Origin: Halomonas chromatireducens
GTDB lineage: Bacteria > Pseudomonadota > Gammaproteobacteria > Pseudomonadales > Halomonadaceae
Length of the DNA stretch: 64,000 bases
Direction of reading: 5' to 3'
Assembly (NCBI RefSeq): GCF_001545155.1
Contig: NZ_CP014226.1
Span: 1,299,523-1,363,522, forward strand
Of the stretch, positions 25,461 to 34,917 are shown piece after piece. The notes beneath the pieces are model-generated. The model searched no databases and had not been told where the DNA came from. It was given only the letters and a program-made list of their open reading frames with translations. The position numbers were made by a program, and so were the translations under genes. Numbering within the stretch: the stretch's first letter is position 1; each line of letters begins with the position of its first letter.

Positions 25461-27989
25461 ATGACCTCACTGATGCCGACACCGCCTGAAGCGGCGATTA
25501 GCTTTTTCGATCCCTTCGGTTTCGGCCGTGCCGCGTTCGGTTACTGGCGTGATGCCGCCGAACGCAGCGTGTTGTACATGGATGTGATGCGCGAGCGCGG
25601 CAACCAGTACCTTGAGCATATCGAGAAATCCAACCCCAATGTTCTGGGTTTCGATGCCGAGGTTGTAATGGATGGCCGCACGCTGCCGCGACCGGTCAAC
25701 TATGAGTTGATGAGAATTCTGCCCCCGCGCGATGTTGAGCTGGACCTTCAATCCCGCCCCTTTGTGGTAGTGGATCCGCGTGCGGGACACGGCCCGGGGA
25801 TTGGTGGTTTCAAGCCTGACAGTGAGATCGGCGTGGCCCTGCGTGCCGGTCACCCCTGCTATTTCATCGGCTTCTTGCCCTATCCCGAAGTGGGGCAGAC
25901 GGTGGAGGACGTGGTAGAAGCAGAAATCGCGTTCCTGCGACGTGTCATAGAGCTCCACCCTGAGGCTGAAGAGAAGCCAATGGTCGTGGGTAACTGCCAG
26001 GCCGGGTGGCAGATCATGATGGCCGCATCGCTCGAACCCGACCTGTTCGGGCCGATTCTGATTGCCGGTGCCCCGCTCTCCTACTGGGCCGGTGAGCGTG
26101 GCAAGGCACCGATGCGGTATACCGGCGGCATGTCCGGGGGCAGCTGGATGACTGCGCTGGCCAGCGACATCGGTAGCGGCCAGTTCGACGGCGCCTTGCT
26201 GGTGCAGAACTTCGAAAAGCTCAACCCGGCCAACACCTGGTGGGGCAAGCAGTACCAGCTATTTGCTAACGTCGACACCGAAGCCGACCGGTACCTGAAC
26301 TTCGAACGCTGGTGGGGCGGCCACGTGGTGCTCGGTGGAGAGGAGATCCAGTACATCGTCGATAACCTCTTCATCGGCAACCGTCTCTCCACCTCGCAGC
26401 TGGTCACTTCCGACGGTCGGCGCATCGACCTGCGCAACGTGCGTTCGCCGGTAGTGGTGTTCTGCTCCCAGGGCGATGACATCACGCCGCCGCCCCAGGC
26501 ACTGGGCTGGGTGCGGGATCTCTATGAAGACGTGGACGACATCATCGCCAGCAACCAGACAATTGTCTACTGCGTGCATGACACCACCGGCCACCTGGGC
26601 ATCTTCGTCTCGGGCAGTGTATCCCGCAAGGAGCATACCGAATTCACCGCCAACATCGATTACATCGATGTGTTGCCTCCGGGGCTCTACGAGACCAAGG
26701 TGACGAGTGCGGCTGAGCGGAGCGATGCGGAACTGATCGAACGTGACTACCTCCTCGAGTTCAAGCCTCGCTCCATCGAAGGCATGAACCGGGATGTCAT
26801 TCGGCACAGGGAAGACGATGACACGCGTTTCGCCACGGTGGCACGGATCTCGGAGATCAATCTGGGACTCTATCGGCTCTTCGTTCAGCCGTGGGTGAGG
26901 GGGGTGATGACGCCTGAGGCATCGCGGCTGATTCGTCGCACGCATCCCATTCGCCTGGGCTACAAGCTGCTCTCAGACCGTAATCCGCTTTCCGTCCCGC
27001 TACCCGTGCTGGCTGACTGGGTGCGCCAGGATCGTCATCCGGTGGGCAAGGATAATATCTTTCGCACCTTCGAAGGAATCGCCTCTGACCAGCTTACCCG
27101 GGGGCTCGATGCCTGGCGTGAGCTACGCGACAACGCCACCGAGCAGCTATTCCTGCAGATCTATGGCCAGCCGCTGCTGCAGGCCATGGTGGGACTGGGC
27201 GGAGACGCCCATTCACACCGGCGTCGCCCGGGAAGCGAGCCCGAGCATCGCCGCTTCATCGAGCATCGCCGTGAAGAGCTTCGCCAACACGTTGCCGAGG
27301 GTAGCAGTCATGAAGCCGTGATGCGTTCCGTGATCCACGTGCTGGGTGGCGCACCTACCACCGATGAGAGGAACTTCAAGCGCCTGCGTGCCTCACGCGC
27401 TGAACTCGAGCCGGGCCTTGACCTCGCTGATTTCAAGCAGCTCGTGCGTGACCAGTTCTTCATCCTCAAGCTGGACCGGGACGCTGCGCTGGAGGCAATT
27501 CCCGAGCTTCTGTCCGGAGAGAAGGGCGATGCCATTCGCGGTCATCTTGAGCATATCGATCATGTGCTGGCCGCCAGCGGAGAGCTCAGCGAGCAGGCAA
27601 GCAAGCGCTACGAGCGTATTAGACAGCTTTTTGCCATTGCCTTGGAGCGGGTCGAGCCGGCGGATCAGCGCCAGGCAATGGCCGAGCTGCATGCCGATGT
27701 GGAGAGTGGCGCCAGGGCTGAGCTAGTTGCCCGTGGCGAGGTCGAGAAGCTGCTTGGCAGCACTTCGCCCTCCAAGTCGGAGCCTAAGCAGACCAAGGCC
27801 GAGCCAAAGCAGGCCGAGCCAAAGCAGGCCGAGCCAAAGCAGGCCGAGCCAAAGCAAGCCGAGCCCAAGCAGGCCGAGCCAAAGCAGACCAAGGCCGAGC
27901 CCAAGCAAGCCGAGCCCAAGCAAGCCGAGCCCAAGCAGGCCGAGACGAAACCAAAGCCGAAAGCGACTCGTAAACCTCGCAAGCGCTGA
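25461..27989 (+). CDS. DUF3141 protein, PHA-synthase-like alpha/beta hydrolase with EPKQA-repeat tail
   Basis: 842 aa. Residues about 15-420 match the DUF3141 family: FGYWRDAAERSVLYMDV, VVDPRAGHGPGIGGF, the nucleophile-elbow-like VVGNCQAGWQIMMAAS (Cys where PhaC also has Cys), FERWWGGHVVLGGEEIQ, and CVHDTTGHLGIF supplying a candidate His. The middle is helical and charged. The C-terminus (about 774 onward) is ten EPKQ units ending in a basic ATRKPRKR. The ATG at 25461 (GGAG six nt upstream) is preferred over the GTG at 25296, since conservation begins just after it. The family is related to PHA synthases but its activity is not established; the tail recalls Lys/Pro-rich granule-DNA linkers such as PhaF, which is inference. 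Confidence 0.82.
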   Translation: MTSLMPTPPEAAISFFDPFGFGRAAFGYWRDAAERSVLYMDVMRERGNQYLEHIEKSNPNVLGFDAEVVMDGRTLPRPVNYELMRILPPRDVELDLQSRPFVVVDPRAGHGPGIGGFKPDSEIGVALRAGHPCYFIGFLPYPEVGQTVEDVVEAEIAFLRRVIELHPEAEEKPMVVGNCQAGWQIMMAASLEPDLFGPILIAGAPLSYWAGERGKAPMRYTGGMSGGSWMTALASDIGSGQFDGALLVQNFEKLNPANTWWGKQYQLFANVDTEADRYLNFERWWGGHVVLGGEEIQYIVDNLFIGNRLSTSQLVTSDGRRIDLRNVRSPVVVFCSQGDDITPPPQALGWVRDLYEDVDDIIASNQTIVYCVHDTTGHLGIFVSGSVSRKEHTEFTANIDYIDVLPPGLYETKVTSAAERSDAELIERDYLLEFKPRSIEGMNRDVIRHREDDDTRFATVARISEINLGLYRLFVQPWVRGVMTPEASRLIRRTHPIRLGYKLLSDRNPLSVPLPVLADWVRQDRHPVGKDNIFRTFEGIASDQLTRGLDAWRELRDNATEQLFLQIYGQPLLQAMVGLGGDAHSHRRRPGSEPEHRRFIEHRREELRQHVAEGSSHEAVMRSVIHVLGGAPTTDERNFKRLRASRAELEPGLDLADFKQLVRDQFFILKLDRDAALEAIPELLSGEKGDAIRGHLEHIDHVLAASGELSEQASKRYERIRQLFAIALERVEPADQRQAMAELHADVESGARAELVARGEVEKLLGSTSPSKSEPKQTKAEPKQAEPKQAEPKQAEPKQAEPKQAEPKQTKAEPKQAEPKQAEPKQAETKPKPKATRKPRKR
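27780..27941 (+). repeat. In-frame 15-bp tandem repeats encoding EPKQA
   Basis: Ten EPKQ units: one EPKQTKA, five EPKQA, one EPKQTKA, three EPKQA. Nucleotide units are nearly identical (gccgagccaaagcag type), so copy number is likely variable by slippage. Every change keeps the reading frame. Confidence 0.95.
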
Positions 27990-28007
27990 TGGCTTGTTGC
28001 AGTATCG

Positions 28008-28036
28008 TGCCCCTGCCGATTCCATCGGCGGGGGCA
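28008..28036 (+). terminator. Terminator-like hairpin after the DUF3141 gene
   Basis: Inverted repeat TGCCCC-T-GCCGAT / ATCGGC-G-GGGGCA with a 3-nt loop, 19 nt past the stop. No U-run follows, but a second stronger hairpin lies 22 bp further on. Confidence 0.55.
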
Positions 28037-28058
28037 CACGCATTATGGCCATGGCGTT

Positions 28059-28094
28059 GGCAGGCCTGCTGTCGTAGACGACAACAGGCCTGCC
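28059..28094. terminator. Long perfect hairpin between DUF3141 gene and topA
   Basis: Sixteen base pairs in two blocks (GGCAGGCCTG and TGTCGT, single-base bulges, 2-nt loop). Tandem hairpins with no gene between them suggest a strong termination or mRNA-end element insulating topA. Only TT follows, so intrinsic termination is uncertain. Confidence 0.5.
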
Positions 28095-28274
28095 TTGCTG
28101 CTACGTTCAGAGTACTTGCGCCGTGCTACCATTCGGGCCGTGACTGGCGCAAAGCGGGTTGCTGGGGTAGGGTAAGCGCATTTTTCACCCCCGCGAGGAT
28201 CGTCCGCTCGGACAGGCGGGCCGGAACCGTCAGGGGGGACCATCGGGTCCTCGCCGCGCAGAAAGTGGAGCACT

Positions 28275-30902
28275 ATGGGCAAGTCATTGGTCATCGTCGA
28301 GTCGCCGGCCAAGGCCAAGACGATCAACAAGTATCTCGGCAGCGAGTTCATCGTGAAGTCGAGCGTGGGCCATATCCGCGACCTGCCGACCAGCGGCTCG
28401 GGCAAGACGGCCTCAGATCCCAAGGAGCGCGCACGCCAGGCTGCGGCTACCCGCAAGATGTCGCCCGAGGAGAAGGCCGAGTACAAGCAGCACCGGGCCA
28501 AGGATCAACTGATCCGCCGGATGGGTATCGATCCGGAACATGGCTGGAAGGCGCATTACGAGATTCTGCCCGGCAAGGAAAAGGTCGTGGCAGAATTGCA
28601 GAAGCTTGCTGAAAAAGCCGATGCCGTCTATCTCGCGACCGACCTTGATCGCGAGGGGGAGGCCATTGCCTGGCACCTGAAAGAGACCATCGGCGGCGAG
28701 GACTCACGCTACAAGCGCGTGGTCTTCAATGAGATCACCAAGAACGCCATTCAGGAGGCCTTCACCGAGCCGGGCAGCCTCAACATACCTCGTGTCGAGG
28801 CACAGCAGGCACGTCGATTCCTGGACCGCGTGGTGGGCTTCATGCTGTCGCCACTGCTATGGGCAAAGATCGCCCGTGGCCTTTCCGCAGGCCGAGTCCA
28901 ATCGGTGGCCGTGCGCCTGATCGTCGAGCGCGAGCGTGAAATACGTGCCTTCGTGCCCGAGGAATTCTGGGATGTACACGCCGATCTGGTGTCGAGCGAT
29001 GGTGAGCCCGTTCGCTTTGAACTGGTTCGCCAGGATGGCAAGGCGTTTCGGCCCACCTCGGAAGCCGAAACCATGGAACGCATTGCGGCGCTGCGTAAGG
29101 CGAGCCTCGCCATTACCGCCCGTGAGGACAAGCCTACCCGCTCGAAGCCGAATGCTCCCTTCATCACCTCGACCCTGCAGCAGGCCGCCAGTGGCCGCCT
29201 CGGATTCTCGGTGAAGAAGACCATGACACTGGCCCAGCGCCTCTACGAGGCAGGCTACATTACCTATATGCGTACCGATTCCACCAACCTGTCGAAAGAT
29301 GCGGTTGAGAACGTGCGTGAGTACATCAATGCGGAATTCGGCAGCCGGTACTTGCCTGAAGCACCCAATCGCTACTCCAGCAAAGAGGGGGCCCAGGAGG
29401 CGCACGAGGCCATCCGTCCCTCGGAGGTGCAGCGCAAGGCGGGTGAACTGGCCGGCATGGAGCGTGATGCCGAGCGCCTCTATGAATTGATCTGGCGTCA
29501 GTTCGTGGCCTGCCAGATGACGCCGGCGGAGTATCTCTCCAGTACCCTGACCGTGGAAACCGCAGGATACGAGTTGCGTGCCAAGGGCCGTGTGCTCAAG
29601 TTCGATGGCTATACCCGTGTCATGAAGCCGGCCGGGAAGAACGAAGACCAGGCCCTGCCCGATCTGCCAACCGGGACTCCCATGAGCCTCGCGGCGCTGG
29701 ACCCAAGGCAGCACTTCACCAAGCCGGCGGCTCGCTATACCGAGGCGAGCCTGGTCAAGGAACTCGAGAAGCGCGGCATCGGCCGGCCCTCCACCTACGC
29801 TTCGATCATCTCCACGATCCAGGACCGCGGTTACGTCAAGCTCGAGAACCGTCGTTTCTATGCCGAAAAGCTTGGCGATATCGTCACCGAGCGGCTCAAG
29901 GAGTCCTTCCCGGACCTGATGGATTTCTCGTTCACGGCGCGCATGGAAGATGGCCTCGACGAGGTGGCCGAAGGTGAGCGCAACTGGCAGGAGCTGCTCG
30001 ATGCCTTCTATGCGGAATTCCGTGAAGAGCTGGAAGCGGCCCAGAGCGAGGACGGGATGCGGCCGAATCAGCCGGTCCCCACGGATATTGACTGCCCCAC
30101 CTGCGGGCGCAAGATGCAGATCCGTACGGCCTCCACTGGCGTCTTCCTGGGCTGCTCCGGCTACAACCTGCCGCCCAAGGAGCGTTGCAAGACCACCATC
30201 GACCTGCTGCCCGGCGAGGAGGCGGTAGCCGCCGATGCCGACGAGGAAGCCGAGACCGAGGCGCTGCGTGCCAAGCACCGTTGCCCCAAGTGCGGTACGG
30301 CCATGGACAGCTACCTGATCGACGAGCAGCGCAAGCTGCATATCTGCGGTAACAGTCCCGACTGTGACGGCTACGAAGTCGAGCAGGGTCGGTTCCGCAT
30401 CAAGGGCTATGACGGCCCCACCATTGAGTGCGACAAGTGCGGCAGCGAGATGCAGCTCAAGTCCGGTCGCTTCGGCAAGTACTTTGGCTGTACCAACAGC
30501 GAGTGCAAGAACACCCGCAAGTTGCTCAAGAGCGGCGAAGTGGCACCGCCCAAGATGGATCCGATCCCCATGCCTGAGCTGGCGTGTCAGAAGGTGGAGG
30601 ACCACTATGTCCTGCGTGACGGTGCCAGCGGGCTGTTCCTGGCTGCCAGCAAGTTTCCCAAGAATCGGGAAACGCGTCCGCCGCTGGTGCGTGAACTCAA
30701 GGCGCATGCCGAGGCGCTGCCCGAGAAATACCACTACCTGCTCGATGCTCCCGTCGAGGATCCCGATGGTCGACCGAGCCAGATCCGCTTCTCGCGCAAG
30801 ACCAAGGAGCAGTTCGTGATGACCGAGGAGGAGGGCAAGGCGACCGGTTGGAAGGCCTTCTTCGACAACGGCAGATGGCAGGTGGAGGACAAGCGGAAAT
30901 GA
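28275..30902 (+). CDS. topA: DNA topoisomerase I
   Basis: Relaxes negative supercoils. 875 aa. [24 protein letters not shown] and [13 protein letters not shown] (acidic DxDRE). The catalytic Tyr is in [33 protein letters not shown] is a core motif. Three C-terminal Cys4 zinc ribbons are visible (CPTCGRK, CPKCGTA, CDKCGSE, each with a second Cys pair). The C-terminal tail has KFPKNRETR and basic residues. Its stop overlaps the next gene (ATGA), as in pseudomonads, where small hypothetical genes follow topA. Confidence 0.97.
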   Translation: MGKSLVIVESPAKAKTINKYLGSEFIVKSSVGHIRDLPTSGSGKTASDPKERARQAAATRKMSPEEKAEYKQHRAKDQLIRRMGIDPEHGWKAHYEILPGKEKVVAELQKLAEKADAVYLATDLDREGEAIAWHLKETIGGEDSRYKRVVFNEITKNAIQEAFTEPGSLNIPRVEAQQARRFLDRVVGFMLSPLLWAKIARGLSAGRVQSVAVRLIVEREREIRAFVPEEFWDVHADLVSSDGEPVRFELVRQDGKAFRPTSEAETMERIAALRKASLAITAREDKPTRSKPNAPFITSTLQQAASGRLGFSVKKTMTLAQRLYEAGYITYMRTDSTNLSKDAVENVREYINAEFGSRYLPEAPNRYSSKEGAQEAHEAIRPSEVQRKAGELAGMERDAERLYELIWRQFVACQMTPAEYLSSTLTVETAGYELRAKGRVLKFDGYTRVMKPAGKNEDQALPDLPTGTPMSLAALDPRQHFTKPAARYTEASLVKELEKRGIGRPSTYASIISTIQDRGYVKLENRRFYAEKLGDIVTERLKESFPDLMDFSFTARMEDGLDEVAEGERNWQELLDAFYAEFREELEAAQSEDGMRPNQPVPTDIDCPTCGRKMQIRTASTGVFLGCSGYNLPPKERCKTTIDLLPGEEAVAADADEEAETEALRAKHRCPKCGTAMDSYLIDEQRKLHICGNSPDCDGYEVEQGRFRIKGYDGPTIECDKCGSEMQLKSGRFGKYFGCTNSECKNTRKLLKSGEVAPPKMDPIPMPELACQKVEDHYVLRDGASGLFLAASKFPKNRETRPPLVRELKAHAEALPEKYHYLLDAPVEDPDGRPSQIRFSRKTKEQFVMTEEEGKATGWKAFFDNGRWQVEDKRK

Positions 30903-31366
30903 CCCCGCGAGCCCGCACCAATCAGCTGCTCTATCAGGCTGAACTGCTGCTCGATACGCCGCCGGGTAGCGATGAGCATGCCGAAGCGCGCCGCATGGCG
31001 GCCGAGGAGGGGGCGTTGGCTCTGGCGGAGCTGGCGCTGGAGTCGCTGCTGCAGGAAGTCACAGAACACGCTCGTCTGCCCCGTCATGACTGGCGTGAGC
31101 TTCTCGATCCCCGGGGCGAGCCGGTGGCAGAGCTCCATCGGCTTCGTGAACTCGCGGCCCGTCCGGAGAGCTGGCTGGCCTGGCTACTCGGTAGGATCGA
31201 GGCGTTGCATGAAAGCGGCGGAGTGGCACGCCGTCGAGGCGCAACAGCAGCCCCCGGCCTGATCGCAGTGGGCAGCGCGGCGGCGCTGGGCGATGAGCTG
31301 CGCGCCTGCCTGAAGGAGGCCAAGCGCGAAGTGGCGGCCCTGCGCGAGACCAGCCAGGAGTGGTGA
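30899..31366 (+). CDS. Small alpha-helical protein, probably DUF6586 family
   Basis: 155 aa, predicted almost entirely helical. The N-terminus [19 protein letters not shown] resembles the RTNQKLYFA-type start of proteins encoded directly after topA in Pseudomonas. No catalytic motif. The ATG overlaps the topA stop by four nt, and the following NYN gene starts within its own stop, so three genes are coupled. Function unknown. Confidence 0.65.
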   Translation: MTPRARTNQLLYQAELLLDTPPGSDEHAEARRMAAEEGALALAELALESLLQEVTEHARLPRHDWRELLDPRGEPVAELHRLRELAARPESWLAWLLGRIEALHESGGVARRRGATAAPGLIAVGSAAALGDELRACLKEAKREVAALRETSQEW

Positions 31367-31845
31367 ATCGAGCCGAGCGTGTCGCGATCTTTGTCGATGT
31401 GCAGAACGTCTACTACACCACCCGTCAGGCCTTCGGCCGACATTTCGACTATTACGCCTTCTGGGCCCGCTTTGCTGCCGGCCGTGACGTGGTCGTGGCC
31501 AACGCCTACGCCGTGGAGCGAGGCGATCCCAGGCAGCGCCAGTTCCAGAACATCCTGCGTGGCATCGGCTTCAGCGTGAAGCTCAAGCCCTACATCCAGC
31601 GCAGCGATGGCTCGGCCAAGGGCGACTGGGACGTGGGAATTGCGCTGGATGCCATGGAGGCGGCCCCAGCCGTGGAGCGGCTGGTACTCGTCTCCGGCGA
31701 CGGCGACTTCGACCTGCTGGTCGAGCGAATCCGGCAGCGCTGCGACATCCCCGTGGACGTGGTCGGGGTGGAACGCTTGACGGCCGACTCGCTGATACGG
31801 GCGGCCAGCGACTTCATTGCCATCGACTCCTCACTGCTTCGCTAG
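31363..31845 (+). CDS. NYN-domain (LabA/DUF88) nuclease-like protein
   Basis: 160 aa of the PIN-like NYN fold. It has the acidic residues expected for a metal site: VAIFVDVQNVYY at the N-terminus, KGDWDVGIALDAMEA, and VLVSGDGDFDLLVERI. Such proteins are predicted RNases. A GTG start at 31363 overlaps the previous stop (GTGA); AGGAG sits unusually close, and a GTG three bases earlier is the alternative. Substrate unknown. It ends just before the FNR-type promoter. Confidence 0.85.
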   Translation: MNRAERVAIFVDVQNVYYTTRQAFGRHFDYYAFWARFAAGRDVVVANAYAVERGDPRQRQFQNILRGIGFSVKLKPYIQRSDGSAKGDWDVGIALDAMEAAPAVERLVLVSGDGDFDLLVERIRQRCDIPVDVVGVERLTADSLIRAASDFIAIDSSLLR

Positions 31846-31861
31846 TGCATATCGCTTCACG

Positions 31862-31903
31862 TTGATATGCATCAAGCCACCCCTGTCGTGCATTGGCTAA
31901 GAT
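31862..31903 (+). promoter_or_regulatory. FNR/Anr box and class II promoter
   Basis: TTGATATGCATCAA at 31862-31875 is an exact match to the FNR/Anr consensus TTGAT-N4-ATCAA. Its centre (31868.5) lies 41.5 bp before position 31910, and a -10 candidate TAAGAT sits at 31898-31903, exactly where a class II FNR promoter starting at 31910 would need it. The next start codon is at 31957. This predicts induction of the downstream genes at low oxygen. Confidence 0.75.
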
Positions 31904-31956
31904 GAAATCAAGGTAAGCCGATGGCGGCTGCCGTTGATGCTAACGGGGGAATTCGT

Positions 31957-32421
31957 ATGCGCTTTCACCAAGTGAAGGAGCTGGTGCATTGGGCGGCTGA
32001 CTACCATGCCAATCTAGCCTCAAATTACACGAGGTTGGCAGCCAGCGGCGTTGACGACCGTGTGCGCATGGCCTTGGACTATCTGGCGGAGCGTGAGCGC
32101 AAGCAGCAGGCCGATCTGGCCGGCTACCTGGATGACGGCAGCGATCATACAGCCGTGCTTGAGGCCTGGTTCGACGAGCCCAACGATTTTCCCCATGCGC
32201 CTGTACTTGAACGTCTGCCAGATGGGGTCGACAGTGAGAGTGTGCAAAGCGTATTGGCGACGGCACTGACCGCGCACAGAATGCTGCAGGATCTCTATGC
32301 ACACCGCAGCGAGCTGGCCGGGGGGAGCGACGAAAGAGCGTTCTTCGAAGCCCTCGCTGCCGGGCATGAAGCTGAGGTTCGGCGAATTGTCCGCGACATG
32401 CAGCGACTCGAGGATTACTGA
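31957..32421 (+). CDS. Helical-bundle protein of unknown function behind an FNR box
   Basis: 154 aa, all-helical in appearance, with a HWAADYHANLASNYTRL N-terminus, ALDYLAERERKQQADLAGYL, and a C-terminal GHEAEVRRIVRDMQRLEDY. This repeated His/Glu spacing is reminiscent of ferritin-like or rubrerythrin-like bundles, but the full EXXH set is not evident. Similar short proteins in pseudomonads are often mislabelled ATPase or dehydratase. The ATG at 31957 follows GGGGGAA; an upstream ATG at 31921 has no ribosome site. Placement under an FNR-type promoter suggests a low-oxygen role. Confidence 0.7.
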   Translation: MRFHQVKELVHWAADYHANLASNYTRLAASGVDDRVRMALDYLAERERKQQADLAGYLDDGSDHTAVLEAWFDEPNDFPHAPVLERLPDGVDSESVQSVLATALTAHRMLQDLYAHRSELAGGSDERAFFEALAAGHEAEVRRIVRDMQRLEDY

Positions 32422-32442
32422 GCAACCAGGAGGAAGACCCCC

Positions 32443-32874
32443 ATGTCAGAACAGCTTTTATCTCCCAAGATGCTGGGCTACTGGACTCGAGATCAACTGC
32501 ATGATACCCCGGATGAATCCGGTATCTACTGCGTGTTTCGGGCCGCCAAAGATCCCGAAACCAGCGAAATGGACGTGCAGGAACTGCTCTATGTGGGCGA
32601 GCATCGGAGTGCCCGCTACGGCCTGGAACACCATGAGGATCACGACCAGTGGGAGGCCTTCCTGCAGCCGGGCGAGGAGGTCTGGTATGCCGTCGGGCTG
32701 GCCGGTCACGCCAATCGCGAGCGGCTTGCGGCGGCCATGATCAATGCCCACAAGCCGCGTTTCAATAACCATAGCGAGTATCGGGACCGCTTCCCCTTCG
32801 ATGAGACCACCGTTCATATCTACGGCAAGAAGCACAAGCTGCAGAGCATCTTTACCGTGGAGCGACAGGACTGA
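32443..32874 (+). CDS. Small GIY-YIG-like domain protein
   Basis: 143 aa. GIYCVFRA, then LLYVGEHRSARYG, and AAAMINAHKPRFNNHSEY follow the order GIY, Y-[IV]-G, Arg, and late Asn of the GIY-YIG nuclease fold as in UvrC. The usual catalytic Glu is not placed with certainty. A strong GGAGGAAG precedes the ATG. It lies 21 nt after the helical-bundle gene with no terminator between, so it probably shares the FNR-type promoter. A DNA-cleaving or DNA-binding role is inference. Confidence 0.6.
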   Translation: MSEQLLSPKMLGYWTRDQLHDTPDESGIYCVFRAAKDPETSEMDVQELLYVGEHRSARYGLEHHEDHDQWEAFLQPGEEVWYAVGLAGHANRERLAAAMINAHKPRFNNHSEYRDRFPFDETTVHIYGKKHKLQSIFTVERQD

Positions 32875-33186
32875 TATTGCCCCAGACACCAGCTCTCTCC
32901 TTGCTATCGTCCCGCTGGATTCCGCTCTGGCGGGGCGATAGTTAGGGTCGGTGGGGGCAATAGCCATGTGATCGGCGGCCATAAGCGGTACAATCGCGCT
33001 CTTTTGCAATACGGAAACACTACCCAAAGCCTACACGAGCGAATCGCTGCGTTGCGCGGTGCCGAAGCGTCGGACCGTCGGATCCTCACATATACCCCAT
33101 ATGCTCCGGTTCCTGTGCTCCGTGCGCCTTGCGCTTCATCTCGCTCGGTGATTTGTTCAGCGTTTCCCTACGATTGGGCCTTCTAC
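32875..33186. other. Intergenic region upstream of ybiT
   Basis: No gene seen. It contains the hairpin at 32904-32941 and must contain the ybiT promoter. The open frame running into ybiT from 32968 has no ribosome site and is non-conserved, so it is taken as upstream readthrough. Confidence 0.55.
32904..32941 (+). terminator. Hairpin after the GIY-YIG-like gene
   Basis: Arms CTATCG-T-CCCGC and GCGGG-G-CGATAG enclose a 14-nt loop, 29 nt past the stop codon. No T-run, but it is the only strong structure that could end the FNR-controlled transcript. Confidence 0.5.
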
Positions 33187-34779
33187 GTGATCTCCACCGC
33201 CAATATCACCATGCAGTTCGGGGCAAAGCCCCTGTTCGAGAACGTTTCCATCAAGTTTGGCAACGGTCACCGCTACGGTTTGATCGGAGCCAACGGCTGC
33301 GGCAAGTCCACCTTCATGAAAATCCTGGGGGGCGACCTGGACCCCTCCTCCGGTCAGGTGATGGTCGAGTCGGGCCTCCGCCTCGGTAAGCTGCGCCAGG
33401 ATCAGTTCGCCTTCGAAGACGAGCGGGTCATTGATACCGTCATCATGGGTAATCGCGAACTCTGGGAAGTGGCTGCAGAGCGAGAGCGCATTTATTCGTT
33501 ACCCGAGATGAGCGAAGAGGATGGCATGGCTGTGGCCGACCTGGAGGTGCGGTTCGCCGAGCTCGACGGCTATACCGCCGAGTCCCGTGCCGGTGAGTTG
33601 CTGATGGGGCTCGGAATTCCCATCGAGCAGCATGCCGGCCCCATGAGCGAAGTGGCGCCGGGCTGGAAGCTACGCGTGCTGCTGGCTCAGGCGCTTTTCT
33701 CCGATCCCGATGTGCTGCTGCTCGACGAGCCCACCAACCATCTGGATATCAATACGATCCGCTGGCTGGAAGGCATCCTCACGGCCCGTAGCAGCACAAT
33801 GATCATCATTTCCCACGACCGCCATTTCCTGAACAGTGTCTGCACGCATATGGCGGACCTGGACTACGGCGAGATCAAGCTGTTCCCCGGTAACTACGAC
33901 GACTACATGACCGTTGCCACGGCGGCCCGCGAGCGCCAGTACGCCGACAATGCCAAGAAGAAGGCTCAGATCGCCGAGCTGCAGACCTTCGTCAGCCGCT
34001 TCTCGGCCAACGCCTCCAAGGCCAAGCAGGCGACTTCCCGGGCGCGTCAGATCGAGAAGATCAAGCTCGAGGACATCAAGCCTTCCAGTCGCGTCAGTCC
34101 CTTCATTCGCTTCGAGCAGGGCAAGAAGATCCATCGCAACGCGGTCAATGTCGAGGCCCTGAGCCAGGGGTATGCGGGTGAGCCGTTGCTGTTCGAAGGG
34201 CTCTCCATGACCGTCGAGGCCGGGGAGCGAATCGCCATCATCGGTCCAAACGGGATCGGCAAGACAACACTTCTGCGGACCCTGGCCGGTGATCTCCATC
34301 CCCAAAGCGGCATGGTACGCTGGACCGACAGTGCGGAGCTGGGCATTTTTGCCCAGGACCACACCATCGATTTTTCCAACGATGCGACGCTATTCGAATG
34401 GATGGCCCAGTGGAGCGATGGGGGGGAGCAGGTGATCCGCGGTGCCCTGGGTCGAATGCTCTTTTCCAGCGATGATATCGAAAAGTCGGTGAAGGTCATC
34501 TCGGGCGGAGAGCAGGGGCGAATGCTCTTCGGCAAGCTCACGTTGACCCGACCCAACGTACTGCTGATGGATGAACCTACCAACCACCTGGACATGGAGT
34601 CCATCGAGGCGCTCAACCTGGCGCTGGAGCACTACCCCGGTACGCTCATCTTCGTCAGTCATGATCGCGAATTCGTCTCCTCCCTGGCCACCCGCATCCT
34701 CGATATGAGCGACACCGGGATCGTCGATTTCACTGGAAGCTATGATGATTACTTGAGGAGCCAGGGGCTGCCCAACTGA
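33187..34779 (+). CDS. ybiT: ABC-F ATPase YbiT
   Basis: Ribosome-associated ABC-F protein with two ATPase domains and no membrane segment. 530 aa, the same as Escherichia YbiT. The GTG start at 33187 gives [17 protein letters not shown], matching the family N-terminus. Walker [10 protein letters not shown] and GPNGIGKTT, Walker [12 protein letters not shown] and [11 protein letters not shown], and a P-site tRNA-interaction linker (about 240-320) rich in Lys/Gln are present. The first signature motif is [11 protein letters not shown], degenerate as in other YbiT proteins. ABC-F members modulate translation or ribosome assembly; the specific role of YbiT is not settled. Confidence 0.92.
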   Translation: MISTANITMQFGAKPLFENVSIKFGNGHRYGLIGANGCGKSTFMKILGGDLDPSSGQVMVESGLRLGKLRQDQFAFEDERVIDTVIMGNRELWEVAAERERIYSLPEMSEEDGMAVADLEVRFAELDGYTAESRAGELLMGLGIPIEQHAGPMSEVAPGWKLRVLLAQALFSDPDVLLLDEPTNHLDINTIRWLEGILTARSSTMIIISHDRHFLNSVCTHMADLDYGEIKLFPGNYDDYMTVATAARERQYADNAKKKAQIAELQTFVSRFSANASKAKQATSRARQIEKIKLEDIKPSSRVSPFIRFEQGKKIHRNAVNVEALSQGYAGEPLLFEGLSMTVEAGERIAIIGPNGIGKTTLLRTLAGDLHPQSGMVRWTDSAELGIFAQDHTIDFSNDATLFEWMAQWSDGGEQVIRGALGRMLFSSDDIEKSVKVISGGEQGRMLFGKLTLTRPNVLLMDEPTNHLDMESIEALNLALEHYPGTLIFVSHDREFVSSLATRILDMSDTGIVDFTGSYDDYLRSQGLPN

Positions 34780-34917
34780 GCAGGGCTGGTGCTAGAGCTC
34801 GTCGATATGAGCGGCGCCAGGGCGTGCAGAAGCGCTGACAGGGGCTAGGCTGACTGGGCAGGACGCTACGGTAACGTCAAACCTGACTTCGCGCTCCCAA
34901 GCACGCAGGAGATGCTC

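Noticed and set aside
27780-27941. Tandem repeats resembling a CRISPR array
   Set aside because: The 15-bp units are contiguous with no spacers and keep the DUF3141 reading frame.
28857-30734. 625-codon open frame antisense to topA
   Set aside because: It mirrors topA codon structure in a high-GC genome, has no ribosome site or recognisable domain, and the plus strand is an unmistakable topoisomerase I.
32968-33186. Upstream extension of ybiT
   Set aside because: No ribosome site and no family match; the GTG at 33187 gives the exact 530-aa family length.
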